NCBI GenBank assembly: GCA_026419785.1
Contig: JAODTK010004654.1
Span: 1-64,000, forward strand
Source: Sclerodactyla briareus
Lineage: Eukaryota; Echinodermata; Holothuroidea; Dendrochirotida; Sclerodactylidae
Reading direction: 5' to 3'
DNA: 64,000 bases
A program made the translations under genes and the position numbers. Positions 36,301 to 47,689 of this stretch are shown here, piece by piece. The notes beneath the pieces were generated by a model. The model searched no databases, was not told the origin of the DNA, and worked only from the letters and a program-made list of their open reading frames with translations. Numbering within the stretch: the first letter of the stretch is position 1; every line of letters begins with the position of its first letter.

Positions 36301-39060
36301 TCACAGTCCCTTGGAACCTACCCACGATCTCCGGTAAACCAATTTTTTCGGGGACAATTAACTGGGGACCCATCTGAAATTAGCAGAGAGATAGCACATC
36401 TCTTAGCTGTATTCTATAAAATGCATGGTATAAATTACAAATGAAACGCCACGATGAGTTTAGGTAAGAAATCCCGAAAGAACTGATTTGGACTTTGAAT
36501 GACCCTTATAGCAAACTTTCGTAAGCGAAGTTGTTTTCCGCTGATAACAACATGCCTTCATAAACACCTTCTATATACAGGCTCACTCGGGAAGAATCAT
36601 ACGTAATATCGAGAGATTCCATGGGACAAATGGGTTAAATATTAAATACTTTCACAGACTTGCCGTAGTAGTAGTATTTCTAAACCTAGCATTCAACCTG
36701 AATCACTAAAAGAATTAAGCGGGAATGTGCTGTTTTCGTTTTACCTCCTTCAGCGATGAGGTACCAAGTGAGAGGATTTTATAATTGCCCCATTCGTCAC
36801 TGATAAGAAATCCGCTATAGGTGATAGATAAAGATGAATTGTTGGTTAACGCCATGTCGATGCGGAAGAGGTCATATGGGCCTGAATTCGCTGCTGAAGG
36901 AGAGTTTGTCACTGCCAATCCAGTAATCGCTTGAAAGGAAAACCAAAAGCCGTTCTTGTTTAATCGTTCACCTCTGCTGAAGTTCACCAAAGCCAGCTCG
37001 CCGGTGAAAATCTGTAAGGAGAAGAGAATGCCAAGTACCAACTGTCCATTCTCGAGTAGTGAGAACTTCGTGTGAAGACGCGTATACGAAAATCTAGCGT
37101 AGAAAATGAGCTAAATATCCCAAATGATCCCGTTACCAGTTACGTCTCAATGGATACTAGTAACTAACCACAAGGCATGCAAAGACCCCTCTTTTGATTT
37201 TCGAAGATTTCGTGAATACATCAACTCTCATAATTAGAACGGTATAGGTTACGAAAGTTATAGGTGCTGATCGCGGAGGCCTGTTCGTGAAGGTACCAAC
37301 AGGCGATAATTTGTGTCCTAAGTTCAGACGTTGGTATTAAGGTTGACCGGCGGACCGTCGCTAAATTGCCATTATTTTCAGATCAGCTACATCATTTTAC
37401 TCGAATTTGAAAAAAATTATATACGGAGTTCACCTTTGTCGCAGTGCATGATAGGGATCGTTATACCAAAAATACCGTTCGTTTGGGCCCTTCTGCTCAT
37501 TCATAATAGACAATGGACTTACAATAGTACAGATGATGTAAACATGTTTTTAACAGATTGTTGATATTCAACTTTCCGCCTCCACATTTACCAAAAGCAC
37601 AGAAACATTGTCTTCTTCCCTTGTTCATGGGGTCATGTTAAGGGGTGACATTATTGTTTCCGGTGAAATGAATTCTGTCATCAAAGGAATAAATATTGAG
37701 TACATACTGTCCAAACCAATAGATTGACGTCAATTCTGCAATATTACTGGAATGGTTCGGATATACCCATCAGGTTTGATGACGTGAACACGCTGGAACT
37801 GTATGATGAACATCCCTCCAGCACCTCCTGACAGTCTCTGGGATACTCCGAGTATTGGTAGAAAGAAACAGATCTGTCCCAATTAGCAAAGGCGGAATGT
37901 ATGTTCGATTAAAGAGTCGATTAACCATGAAGTCTGGACGACCCATAGGTTTTAAATGGCTCCCCAAGGCAATATAAAGCCAGTCGAAATAAATTGCATG
38001 GCGCATTACAGGAGTGGCAGTGTACGTGTCAATTTGATCCGTCTTACCTATCAATGCACTTAATGTGTTAAACAATAATAATACGATGGCATGACCTGTT
38101 TTCAGCGGGTGATGTCCTGGAAATGATGTATCGCTGATTGATTACTTGTCATCTGTGCGAAGAGACGGGGTCTGATCGTGTCAAGACACGCCTAAGGCCA
38201 AACCAACGGCATCAGTGTCATTATTCTACTACCTTCAAGACTCACTTGTAGCTCGTATATTGCACGCGTGCTCAACTTCCCAGTGTCATGTTTAATACTT
38301 CTAATCTCAGCATTACAGTATCTGTGTGAGAGGCAAATATAAATTAACGATGAAGACAGATAGCACCGTGGAAGTGTGATAGAACATGACATGTGTGAGG
38401 CCATTATAGGTCTGATATGATCTGATGGTTTAATATCGTAAAATTATGATAGGTAAGACTATGACGGGTCAAGATCTTGCCCGTATCTAAGAGGTGTATT
38501 GGCCCGAGTTTTCAATGAATGTTAGAGAGTTAATCATAGTTTTGCAGCCTTTACCACCGGGAACAATATTCGCTGTGTCATCAATGTGCAAAAGTGGACC
38601 GAAATTTTAAGTAACAATATTTCCTCAATTGAAAGCGACAATGGAAGTGACGTCTGGCCGTTTAACATCCACACATTTTATATCGATGTTCGAAGTATGT
38701 AATATACTGTGACTGTCCCATCTAACTGTGTAGATATACTGGGGAATGGTAATTCGAAATTAAATTGACCGCTGAGCTTATACCTCTCTCACTCTCCACG
38801 AATGTTAATTTGTCTCAGATTGTACCGTTCTTTTCCCCTTGCTTTCGGAGTCAATTCAAATCTCATTCACGACGCGAACGTTTGGGCTGGGTATCCAAGC
38901 GTATTGATCAAATAGAAAAAATTCAGTATCGCCTTATTTCGTCTATTTCATAAAAGAAAAGATATGCTTACCCTTCTGATGCTGATAATCTCCGAACGTG
39001 TTTTCTGCTGACGCACACCCAAGTAAAGTTAAACTTCACAGTTAGAATAAAGCTAATTGC
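32426..39060 (-). CDS. Secreted fibrinogen-related protein with TIL and EGF-like modules, copy B
   Basis: The most complete view of the gene. Exons (high to low): possible signal exon 38972-39060; FReD-1 start 37708-37873; FReD-1 middle 36745-37011; TIL 36151-36373; EGF plus FReD-2 start 35331-35652; FReD-2 second exon about 34943-35073; a possible FReD-2 middle exon near 34130-34205; last exon 32426-32720 with stop. Borders are AG/GT where readable. The family role is known (extracellular recognition or adhesion through the fibrinogen fold); the specific ligand is not inferable. FReD-1 seems to lack the second half (calcium loop and final cysteines), because the TIL exon follows directly. 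A 290-bp (TA)n tract lies in the last intron. Frames jump inside exons, so an exact protein cannot be given. Confidence 0.75.
33043..33335. repeat. (TA)n microsatellite in the last intron of copy B
   Basis: About 290 bases of TATATA with scattered G/C interruptions. The matching intron of copy C (51345-53640) has no such tract. Confidence 0.95.
34130..34205 (-). CDS. Copy B, possible FReD-2 middle exon
   Basis: The minus strand carries a block ending ...ATACTAATAGCAAG that aligns with 52990-53075 of copy C, which reads KYRIAGELYTNSKK. This resembles the 'Y..F.I..E...Y.L' strand of fibrinogen domains. Weak, because the frame is broken in copy B. Confidence 0.3.
34943..35073 (-). CDS. Copy B, FReD-2 second exon
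   Basis: The minus strand reads RTGTDLDADF, then RDWVGLAYRDGFGYFRGDFWL, the 'DG..DF.RDW..Y..GFG...G.FWLG' landmark of fibrinogen domains. One stop (TAA for TAC or similar) between DF and the RDW block is absent in copy C and looks like an error. The upstream splice acceptor is degraded (ACGG instead of ACAG). Confidence 0.85.
35331..35652 (-). CDS. Copy B, EGF-like module joined to FReD-2 start
   Basis: After a TTTCACAG acceptor: LPVICEQRLHRDSNC, then DEYRCDLNAQCVQYEMA, then (frame change) KCYCGEGYSGNG and LTC. This is a C..NA.C....KC.C..GY.G.G..C pattern typical of EGF-like modules. In the same exon follow KDCYDVYNAGYTQDGILTG and, after further indels, PFNV and MDNGGWT before a GTAATT donor. 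DCYDVYNAG...DGI is the classical FReD start. Copy C repeats all parts. Confidence 0.85.
36151..36373 (-). CDS. Copy B, trypsin-inhibitor-like (TIL) cysteine-rich exon
   Basis: From an ATTTCAG acceptor to a GTAACT donor. The residues, over two frames, include VNCP, RDCEDPSRCSA, then EGCFCPTGF and TGECVPLSDCPC. The ending C.C..G......G.CVP...C.C is the TIL signature known from protease inhibitors and von Willebrand/zonadhesin-type proteins. Copy C (54935-55162) has DDCFCPTGFLMDGD in the same place. TIL modules either inhibit serine proteases or act structurally; which applies here is not determinable. Confidence 0.65.
36745..37011 (-). CDS. Copy B, FReD-1 middle exon
   Basis: A long open stretch with clear fibrinogen-domain features: FHRR at the start, NKNGFGF-like, DYWIGSDKLSF in an alternative frame, then GPYDL, RIDMALTNNSSLSITYSGF, LISDEWGNYKILSLGTSS. 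It ends at a GTAAAA donor (36744). The landmarks match FWLG...LRIDL......Y..F.V..E...Y.L.LG of the FReD family. The 108-codon frame covers most of the exon. Confidence 0.9.
37708..37873 (-). CDS. Copy B, FReD-1 first exon
   Basis: Acceptor GGGACAG at 37874; donor GTATGT at 37707. It contains the RDCQEVLEGG-like start, GMFIIQ and PDGYP, the usual opening of a fibrinogen C-terminal domain, and ends just after a GWT-type codon run. The 101-codon frame noted here extends into intron sequence and is not the true product. Confidence 0.65.
38972..39060 (-). CDS. Copy B, probable first (signal-peptide) exon
   Basis: The minus strand reads AISFILTVKFNFTWVC, a hydrophobic run, ending SASEG before a GTAAGC donor, as in copies A and C. 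The start codon seen in copy C is not preserved at the aligned site, so the true start is uncertain. Confidence 0.35.
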
Positions 39061-39189
39061 ACGTCCTGTCTGATTGAGACGGCCAGGCCGATTACACTAT
39101 AGGATTATTGCTTTGGGTTAGACCCCCTATCGAATACTGAATCCTGGGACTTCATATACAACCTCATCGTCATTACTGTGAGTTCATGA

Positions 39190-39440
39190 AATCGGTTGAC
39201 CAAAAAATGCAAGTCGGCCTGCGGCTATTCACTGTTTCACCGTATTTTTGATAGTTGTTTCGCGAAGCCGAACGGCGGTTGGTCAGGTTTTTTACCAGAA
39301 CCTAACTGTGTCGATGCTCGTGAGTAAATTTTGGGCTATCTTTGTTTTTTGCTATTGTAGCTCCTGTATGTCAATTTGCAGTTGTTTCACTGTAGCTTGT
39401 CCGTTTGGTGTTCTTTTCTGTTTTTTTTTCCGTGGATAAA
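39190..39440 (-). other. Second copy of the possible LINE endonuclease remnant
   Basis: Aligns with 4500-4800 on the same strand (shared GAAATCGGTTG.CCA and TTTTTGA..GTTGTTTCGC blocks), again just upstream of a FReD gene. See that entry for the doubtful identity. Confidence 0.25.
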
Positions 39441-40671
39441 CCTGTTTTTGGCACATCAATCAACTAGAATGTTTTGCATGCTTGATATGTTCTACATGAT
39501 GCTATTACGTCCGACTCCCTTCATTTGTTAGGCTAGCCTCTTCGTTGGTATGGCTATTCGCACTCGACAGCATTTGCACTTCTCTGGCTACCTCGCCTGA
39601 AACTATAGAGGGAGGAAGAGGGGTGGGGGGCAGGCATTAGAGACTACTTCGCTGAGGACATACATATTGCATACCCTGTTTAACGTAGCTTATTGATGAT
39701 GCAGTTTTTTAAATGTATCCTGTTCACTACTAACGCAAAACTCCGGTCCGACATGGCACGTGCGTGCTGTTAATATCGTTAAAACCCCAGTCGATCGAAC
39801 CCGCTATATAATTGAAAACGCTGTCGTTGTTATGATAATTAGTATCCGTTTCAGAGTTGATAGATTCCACAAAATAAAATCTTATTCTAAAAAAAAAAAA
39901 AAGATTCGGGACGATCTAATGTTTATTTGCAAACTCGCCAACTTTACAGTAATTTTTTACGTCGCTCTGTGATTACTTGAACCTCAGACTCTTTACTTTA
40001 CTCTTTAGTATAGACGGGAGGACAATAGCAGACACATGACCCGTATTCATCGATGGCTTGACTTGTTAAGCTGTGGTATGTCATGAAGCCTTAAGAGAAA
40101 CATGAGTTCAAGAAAACAAAAACCTCTTGATCAAACGTACATCGGGAGACTAGGAGATAGAAGCAGGATATGTGGAGGACATGATTTATCGAATTGGCTT
40201 ACTCAGGTCCAATGTGAGGTCCATTACACTTCCTTGGGTGGTTAGAGAATAAAGAATTCACATTAATTTTCTGCGGACTGATTTGTTTGTGATGCTCAAA
40301 TTCCCTATTGTTGGGTTACTGCTACTGAATCAGACAAACGATAACGAAATGAAGCCCAAGCCCCTTTCACGACTGATTTCGGAACTGATACCATTGTACG
40401 ACATGTTTTTTTTTTTATAGCCTACGCCAATGGTCATGTAATAGATTTATCTCAACTAGGTACAGTTGAAGGACTTAGAAGGAGTCATCATCACATGTGG
40501 GACGATGCAAAGGCCGTTATTTACTCTACCACAGCGATGCGCAAGTTTGCGCTATGGGGACAGAAAGACGAGGACAAGTAGCCCACGCAGATGTCATTCA
40601 CATCTTGCCTACCCCTCGTTTGTCCCTGCTCCAATCCCTTGGCTGAGCACCATCAAGCAATAGGCCCTTTC

Positions 40672-40750
40672 AAAATGACCCGACCAGGATGCGAACTCGG
40701 TGACGGCGATGCCGACGCTCTACCATCGGTACAACTACTCGTGTTGTATG
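40672..40750 (-). repeat. tRNA-derived SINE head
   Basis: The minus strand reads GTACCGATGGTAGAGCGTC (A-box-like, TGG..GGTAGAGC) and, 20 bases on, CGAGTTCGCATCCTGGTCG (B-box-like, GGTTCGAATCC), spaced as in a tRNA. The acceptor stem does not pair, so it is not a functional tRNA gene. A short body without a clear poly(A) tail follows toward lower coordinates. Confidence 0.5.
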
Positions 40751-40999
40751 AGGATCAAGATATACACGTCTTAACATTGGCATTGTATTAAGGGGACCCT
40801 CTATGTCACGAACCCAATTTTCAAATAGCTTAGTGTGCTCATCTGTACACTCGAATCGGCTGTAAGTCGGTTATGAAATGGGTGGGGTGGCTGTGGCTTT
40901 GTTATAATGGCAGCCGCAATACCTAAAGTCCATCATTGACTTTCAAGTTATACGGTAGCATTTCCTATATTCCTGTCCAGATAGGTGTTTCACTGGGCG

Positions 41000-43550
41000 T
41001 TCGTTTCATGTCCATGTGTATTCTCGCTGAAATGTATCTCTTCCGATTATGGTTTTAAGTTTACTATATGTTATATGCTGATGATTCGATGTATTGTCAT
41101 GTGTCGCGGAATACAGTCTAGTTATTGTTGTTATTTATTGCCAATTTCAGCTGCCTATATTAAAATTATTGGAAACTCGCCTTAAAAAAAAGGATGGTGT
41201 CATGTTTGGACACTCCGGTGGAATAAACGCTGCAATTTTGTCCGCATGTTATCTGGGATTTTTTTATTAGCTTCTTCGAATAATTGTTAAATCAAATTTC
41301 CTGAGAAAATGCCTTCCTTGAGGGCAGTTATAGGAAGGCCAAGATTTTTTTTTTATTGTTGCTTTCCTATTCGTGTATTTGAAATGTATGCGTTCGTTGA
41401 AAGCCTAGCCTATGACACACAACAATTATCAACGCAATATGGCCTTTTCATGCCGAGATGCTATCGTTATTTCGATGCGTTATGGTTTTACGTTATTGAA
41501 ACGTTATGAAACTCTTCTCCCCATGCATCATATTACTCCTTGATTGCATGCATCTGTGTGAATTTGTCCATCCAACTCAGTGTAATTACACTCAGTTGTG
41601 TACTGTTCAAGGACAGCGTAAACGAACGGATCGAACTGTCGTTTTATAGATCGGTGCGCCGGTTAGTTAACGAATAGCCAAGCGCATGTTGTATGTTCGA
41701 TCTTCTCCTGCTTAATTTTTGAATGTTCGGAAGGAGATTGATGCAGATTTCCCCAAAGACAGTCCAACACCACAGAGGGCGTCATGTCACTCTCCTTGCT
41801 ACTAGACACTGTGTATCGTTCAAATCTGAATTCTTCGTACGGAGAGTTTAAGTTTCGCGAAGTTTTTGTATATAATACCACTGGAAAATACAGATGATCG
41901 GATAGTTAATGTTCATTGAAATATCCTAGCGATCCGGTCTTGCAACATAGTAAGGTCGGCCGTAGATGTTTCATCCCAACGTTCGTCAACTACGAAACAT
42001 TTCAGGCCATATTCTGTTTACTGACATTTATTTTCGATAACTGAATTGTTGTATATGCCAATGCTATTTCTCCTTCAAATTGAATTTTGCGGTGAAGCTC
42101 AAGCCCGCAACCACCGCCGTTCCGTACTCCAGCGACGTAACGGACTCGATCCATTCTATGCTATTCTGGGACAGCTTACATTGTGAATCGCCATTTGTTC
42201 GCAACAATGTGAAAACGGGAAACCATCATAACTTGATTGACATACATATGAGCTTGGAAGCGCTATTTCGAATTCAGAGGTGGTACGACGATGGATCGAC
42301 ACGCCTAACATTGAAACCATAGTGTGATGGGATGGAAAATTCCTTATCATTACCACAAACACAGGCAGAAACTTTTAAGTGTAAGGGGTATTCACCTTGT
42401 GCAGGTTAGATTATTTGACTGGAGATAGATGCAACATAAATGAAACTATAATTTCCTGTTCCGAGACTTTTGGCCTGATGTGTCGAAAAGCTCAACAACA
42501 CCACATACTGCAACCGATTAGTTTCATCAAATGTATATGAACATTTCCCGTTATATATAAAAAAGAAAATCATCAAAACATTATGAATACTACTTAACTT
42601 TTTTAATGTAATAAAGAGAGTATATATCATTTTTTTACGGCTATTAGTAGTTGTTGAAAATAATGTTTGAATGTTGTCACTATTACGCAGTCCTATTTGA
42701 ACAAATATCAATGGACAAAACACGGAAAATACATGATTTCATGTAAACTGAAATAATGCATGATCGTGGGTGGCTGAACGTATTTTAGGGAAAGGTTATA
42801 AATCCGTAGCTTTATTAGGATTGATTATTAATGTTAATGGTAAAGTGACGATTTCAAAAACGGTCCCAATTCAGAGTTTGCAGTAAATATTTGGGGCCCG
42901 TTATTCTGGTATTCGTATGGGGCGAGGCAAACGCCCCGACTATATTTATGCGGAATACACATCACTTCCGGTAACAAAACAAAAACGGACCAAAAAAGAA
43001 AAACGGAAAACTAAAATACAAATTTCAGGGGATTGTCTTTGAATAGTTTCTAGTTCTTTTCATTGAAAAAGAATGGCATGTTTTTTTTCAATTTTTTATC
43101 CCGTTTTGGTGTGGGCATGTTCCATAGTAGCGGACAGAAGTAGTCTATTTTGTAATAAACATCAACAAAGTTTATAGAATTTTCGACGTCGTTATGTATG
43201 TTTTACTCGAATGATGGTTATCCGGGTCTCAAATCGGAGTATAACCTAGTATGATTGGATAAAAGGGAACTAGAGGATAACATATCTGCAAATAAACACG
43301 TAAATCGTCCATTATTGTGCATTTTCATTAGTTTAACTGGGATGATTTGTGATCTAACCGGAGCTACAAAAACGTTCCGCATATTGATTGGATACATTAA
43401 AAAGATTATCGAAAGACGGAATGACAATAACAAAATTGTTTCGAGACAATATATAATTGAGACTTCTCTACTTACCTACAGCTTAGCTTTGTTTTCCCCA
43501 CTGGTGGGGCAGGTACGAGAGACAGTTCTAACCCCGCGTAGTTCATACAT
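41000..43550. other. Region with no supported gene
   Basis: Short frames only (105 codons at most, 42406-42723 minus, AT-rich). No motif recognised. Confidence 0.45.
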
Positions 43551-43561
43551 TGCAAGCATGA

Positions 43562-43800
43562 TCAAAATAAGATCACACTGCACAACCTCAACTCAGGTCG
43601 AATAACATTTAATAAAATGACAGTTTGTTTGCGAGTGAATATTCCAAAGTCGCAGTAGAATACAGAAAAAAATATTGCCAAACTACGGAAGCTCTTAATT
43701 TCAATGGTTCCATAGCTCAAATTCGTCCTGATATCTATTATCGATGTTAGCGTACGTTCCATCAATGACAGGATCCGTGTGGAACCTGCTTAATGCCATA
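43562..43800 (-). other. 'Exon X' copy 5, function unknown
   Basis: A minus-strand frame reads SYGTIEIKSFRSLAIFF, SVFYCDFGIFTRKQT, RPELRLCS. It aligns with 8369-8640 (TTCGGCAAAACTACGGAAG...) and with SVFYC of 13945-14364. It lies about 4.5 kb upstream of FReD copy B, as copy 1 lies 4.9 kb upstream of copy A. Identity unknown. Confidence 0.4.
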
Positions 43801-43809
43801 CCTAACTAC

Positions 43810-45490
43810 CAATTGTTCACGTGTTGCAAATATCGCATGATCACTTATTCCTGTCAGTTCATAGTTAGAATATGGACAACTTGGGGGATCTCAGTAACCG
43901 CAAATTGATTAATCATACGTGGATATGATAGCCCCATGCTTTCAAGATAAGCCAAACAGCATATGGGGATACGAAACACAGTATTTCGCTTCTCCCTATA
44001 GGCATTTGAAATGATCGCGATTGGATACTCGAAACAACACATTCTCATCTGCAGAGAAACTCCGGTTACGTCAGAAGCGAACAGAAGCGAAGCGATACGC
44101 AGTTTTCGAATCTTGTCGAAAAGCTCTTCATGGAATGATAATGAAAAGTTCCCAATGCATCTGGCAAATCTGCCAATAGTGAATAATGCGAAAGTATGTT
44201 ATACGTCAACTTCTACTTTATTACGTTGTGAAGTATGCAAATGCTTCATATATACATCATGATAGAACTTTCGTGTATTAGCATGGTATTAGCCCTAGTG
44301 GTCGGCAATGTGTTGTGTCAGAAATTGGGTATAGAATGGAGAGATTGACACCATATGTGACGCAGCAGTGATGACAGCTGGCGAACATACATGACATGAC
44401 GGCAGTGGATATATCAACACCGTATACATTAACGCACATTTGACAAACAGGCGAATGCGAGGATGCGAATTAGTAAACTTCGTACAATGCCTCAAAATAT
44501 TTTGCATAGCGCGGCTGCAACCTTATAAAGTAAAAATCTAACAATGTAGGAATAAAGCAGTATTATTCTCTCTCTGAATCTTCCGATTAAGGATTATTCG
44601 GGGACCTTTTTAACAATTCAAACTAACCACATAAACAACTGCATTTCGCGATAGACCAAATATTGTTAATATATAGTTATATATCCTTTCACTGTTCCAC
44701 AAGATATAGTGGCAGTGAAAGTGAAATGAGTTATTCTTTTACTTTACTTTCAGTGCCACACCTAGTAATTCAAGGATAACATAGCACCTACAGCAAAGTG
44801 CCCAGCTTGGATCGGGTTGTCGGATCATTTTCTTCCCACTTTGAAGCATGACTAGCTGTTTATTGCAGTTTGTGCCCATCAGAACACCATCGATGTTCTG
44901 AACGTTGGCACTCACATATATTAGTTGCTCAAATCATATATGCACAATCGAAGCATGTCTGAGAACTTTATTTTGCACATTTTTCAAGGACCGCAAAAAA
45001 CTCATGATGTGCTGCCAGTTCTGTTATGCGTCGGACAACGCATTGGGAAGTTAGAGGATCGTGGTTCTGCCCGGTTACCTGCCAAAAAGTATCGCCAATC
45101 GGCTGTTTGTTAACCGTCACTCCCGACAGGAATCTACGCTTCCCTAGCATCGAGAGAATGCTAGATACCCCGAGTTCACTGATCGTCCATCGGGGGACGT
45201 GACCAGCAGTCTCCATGAACAGAAGAGGTACACCCGTCCGCGATATCATGTGGGCACAAGTTGAGGAGAGGAGAAAGCTAGATGTCGATGTTGCTTATCA
45301 ACGTTACTCGATCAGGGATATTGGTGAGCCTTGATGCAGTTTCACGATTTAAACTCTGTGATTGTACTCTGAAAATCCGGGAGTATGATACATTTGGTTA
45401 CTCTCTGCGAGCCGACCTTATCTCTAATGAAGAGGAAAAAAAAAAAGGAAAAACGATAAAAATACACGCAAAATCTTCTTTTCTGACAGC
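43810..45490. other. Region with no supported gene
   Basis: Frames up to 93 codons (44968-45249 minus) without recognisable motif or duplicate. Confidence 0.4.
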
Positions 45491-45899
45491 TTTAATTCAA
45501 TCCAACCGGAAATGTTTTTTTTGGTCTTGTTCAGTTACTATGCAAACACCACCAACTAGTGGTACACTGCCATAGGGGGGCAAACATGGCAAATGGCCAA
45601 CAGGCTTGAAGACCTGGGTTATGGGGAACCATCCTCTATCGCTGTCCAAAAAAATGGATTTGGGTTTTATTCGGATGGGCTTGAAAGGCACATTGTTTTT
45701 GTCCCAATCTGAAAAATTGTTCTTGGGCCCAAAAATGACCCACTTGGAAAAAAAACCAAAAGTGTAAACACGAAACATTCTATAAAAAAAAACTAGAGCC
45801 ATTGGGTAATGATTGTGATTCTGTGAGTGATGGGGGGGACTAGTTCAACCGCGGACAAAGTCCAAGTGTACTGGGGAGAGTATTCAGCCCTGTATCTGA

Positions 45900-46640
45900 A
45901 TTGTAGAGGAAAAAGGCTTGAAGTTCGCGAACACCGCCTCTATTCCTGGCAGGGTAGCCAAGCCAAAAGCCTGTTGGAAGGAAGGGGCTATCAAAACTGG
46001 TGATTGTGGGGGACAATTAGCCTTTGGCAAAAACCAACGGGCGAGTCTGCTTTTACGCTGGAAAACATTTCTAGGTCTATCGAGGTTACATTGTTTGCTT
46101 GCATTTGGATCCCAAAAACCGAGGTTGGCCATATTCCAAATAGGGACGAAAAACAAGGAAATTATAAGGCGTAACTTAGTTTTGATATCACAGTCGTTGG
46201 AAGAAGATGTCGAACGAAATGTCTCAATCCGAGAACTTTACAAAACCAAGGTTTGATTATTTGGGGCCGAATTGTCCAAGATCTGTATATTCTTTCACCA
46301 GTTCGAGGACAGGAGTGTTATCAATGAACAGTTCAATCAATTGCCATTATTTTGCTCATGCTGAAAAAATCATTTCCAGGTTTGTTTGGGAGTCTATGAC
46401 TGTCACTGATGGCAAAACCGATGTCGATACAAACAATGTGCAGTTCATCAGCGACAACATTTGTATGGTTAGAAGTTTATGCGCGTGTAGGAAAGATCAA
46501 TTATATTTTAGGAGAGAGGAAGCACATGGTCCAGAACTGTTCCCTGAGGTTACCACACGGAGAGGAAAGCACCCAAAGTGGCCGATTACACCATCCGATA
46601 ACAACACCACTGGGTTACAGGTGATTCAAAAAGAGACTTA
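45900..46640 (+). other. Clustered plus-strand frames; possible retroelement gag-like region
   Basis: Three overlapping plus frames (112, 144 and 71 codons) cover 45918-46641 with little interruption, unusual for this window. The third reads VYARVGKINYILGERKHMVQNCSLRL, where GERKHMVQNC resembles the second half of a CCHC zinc knuckle (C..CG..GHM...C) as found in gag or LINE ORF1 proteins. The first cysteines are not visible in frame. No reverse transcriptase is adjacent. Low certainty. Confidence 0.25.
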
Positions 46641-46649
46641 ACCCCAGTG

Positions 46650-47590
46650 AGGAATTCTTTGCAATAGTGTTTGAAGCTTTGGGGGCCAGGACGCTATGTG
46701 GGCACCTTGGTCGGAAAGCTTTTCTGAAATCTGAATGATTTCACTAACATTAGTTTTGATCTTTTAACAGTCCCAAGCTTATAGCCATATCTTTGATGAA
46801 ATTATGGGCCAAATTGAAGTTTCCAGTGTTGGATTTTCCCGAATACCATGTTGGAACCCCCCCATTCGTTCATAAGCTGATGCGCGATCCAACTAAATCA
46901 TTAAGATGGTGGTGGATTAATGTGTTCAAATAACTTGCATGGAATCGAAGTGAGCAAAAAAAAAAAAACTGACCTGTAAGTTTTCCCAGCGTCCGGTGTC
47001 CTCCGGGATTCTCTTTTTGAAAAAAAGAGGTGTTCTTTTACCGCTGGTTTCCCCAAATCCTGGGGGAAGCTATTGCTTGAGTTGATTGGATTTCGATAGT
47101 AGGGGATGGTTGATAGGGAAACGGGGAAGGGGCCGATGGTGGATTTGTTGAACCACATTTTTCAAGGAAAAACATATGGTGAAATACCATCTAGCCCACA
47201 GGATTTATTTACACATTGGAGTTTATTCGAAGGAGTGCCTTGCCCAACCGTTTTTGACAGAATTGTAATAAAAAAATCGACAGGGGGAGTCTTTCAAATC
47301 AGTATTTTCTTCGGGAATAAGGGGTCGAAAAATATTCATTGAGGCAGTTTCCAGGGGAACTGCTATATTGGTTCCCGTGATGAGGGAATGTTGATGCTGG
47401 GAACTGGTAAATTCGCTTAGATTTAATGAACTTCCAGGAGAAGCTTGGATTGTTAAGTGTCCAAGAATGCTGTTGAATAAAGGTATAACGGTGTACAATA
47501 TGTAAAGGGCCCAATCCTGATTGTTTCACGGCAAATGTTTTAAAAGAAAGCTGTCACATGTTGTGATTGACCCTCTTCTTGAAAAACACA
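46650..47590. other. Region with no supported gene
   Basis: Frames of 60-91 codons on both strands, none recognised. A plus frame at 47106-47342 (QGKTYGEIPSSPQDLFTHW...) could continue a decayed element from 45.9 kb. Confidence 0.3.
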
Positions 47591-47689
47591 TTTTGATTTC
47601 CTTGGAAATGAGAATAACATGGTTAATTTTTTTTTTAACAAAAATAGTGCGAAGCCTTGCATTCGGGATTACCAAACTAAAAAATGCAC

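Noticed and set aside
40672-40750. Functional tRNA gene
   Set aside because: A- and B-box-like sequences are present, but the acceptor stem and anticodon arm do not pair convincingly; called a SINE head instead.
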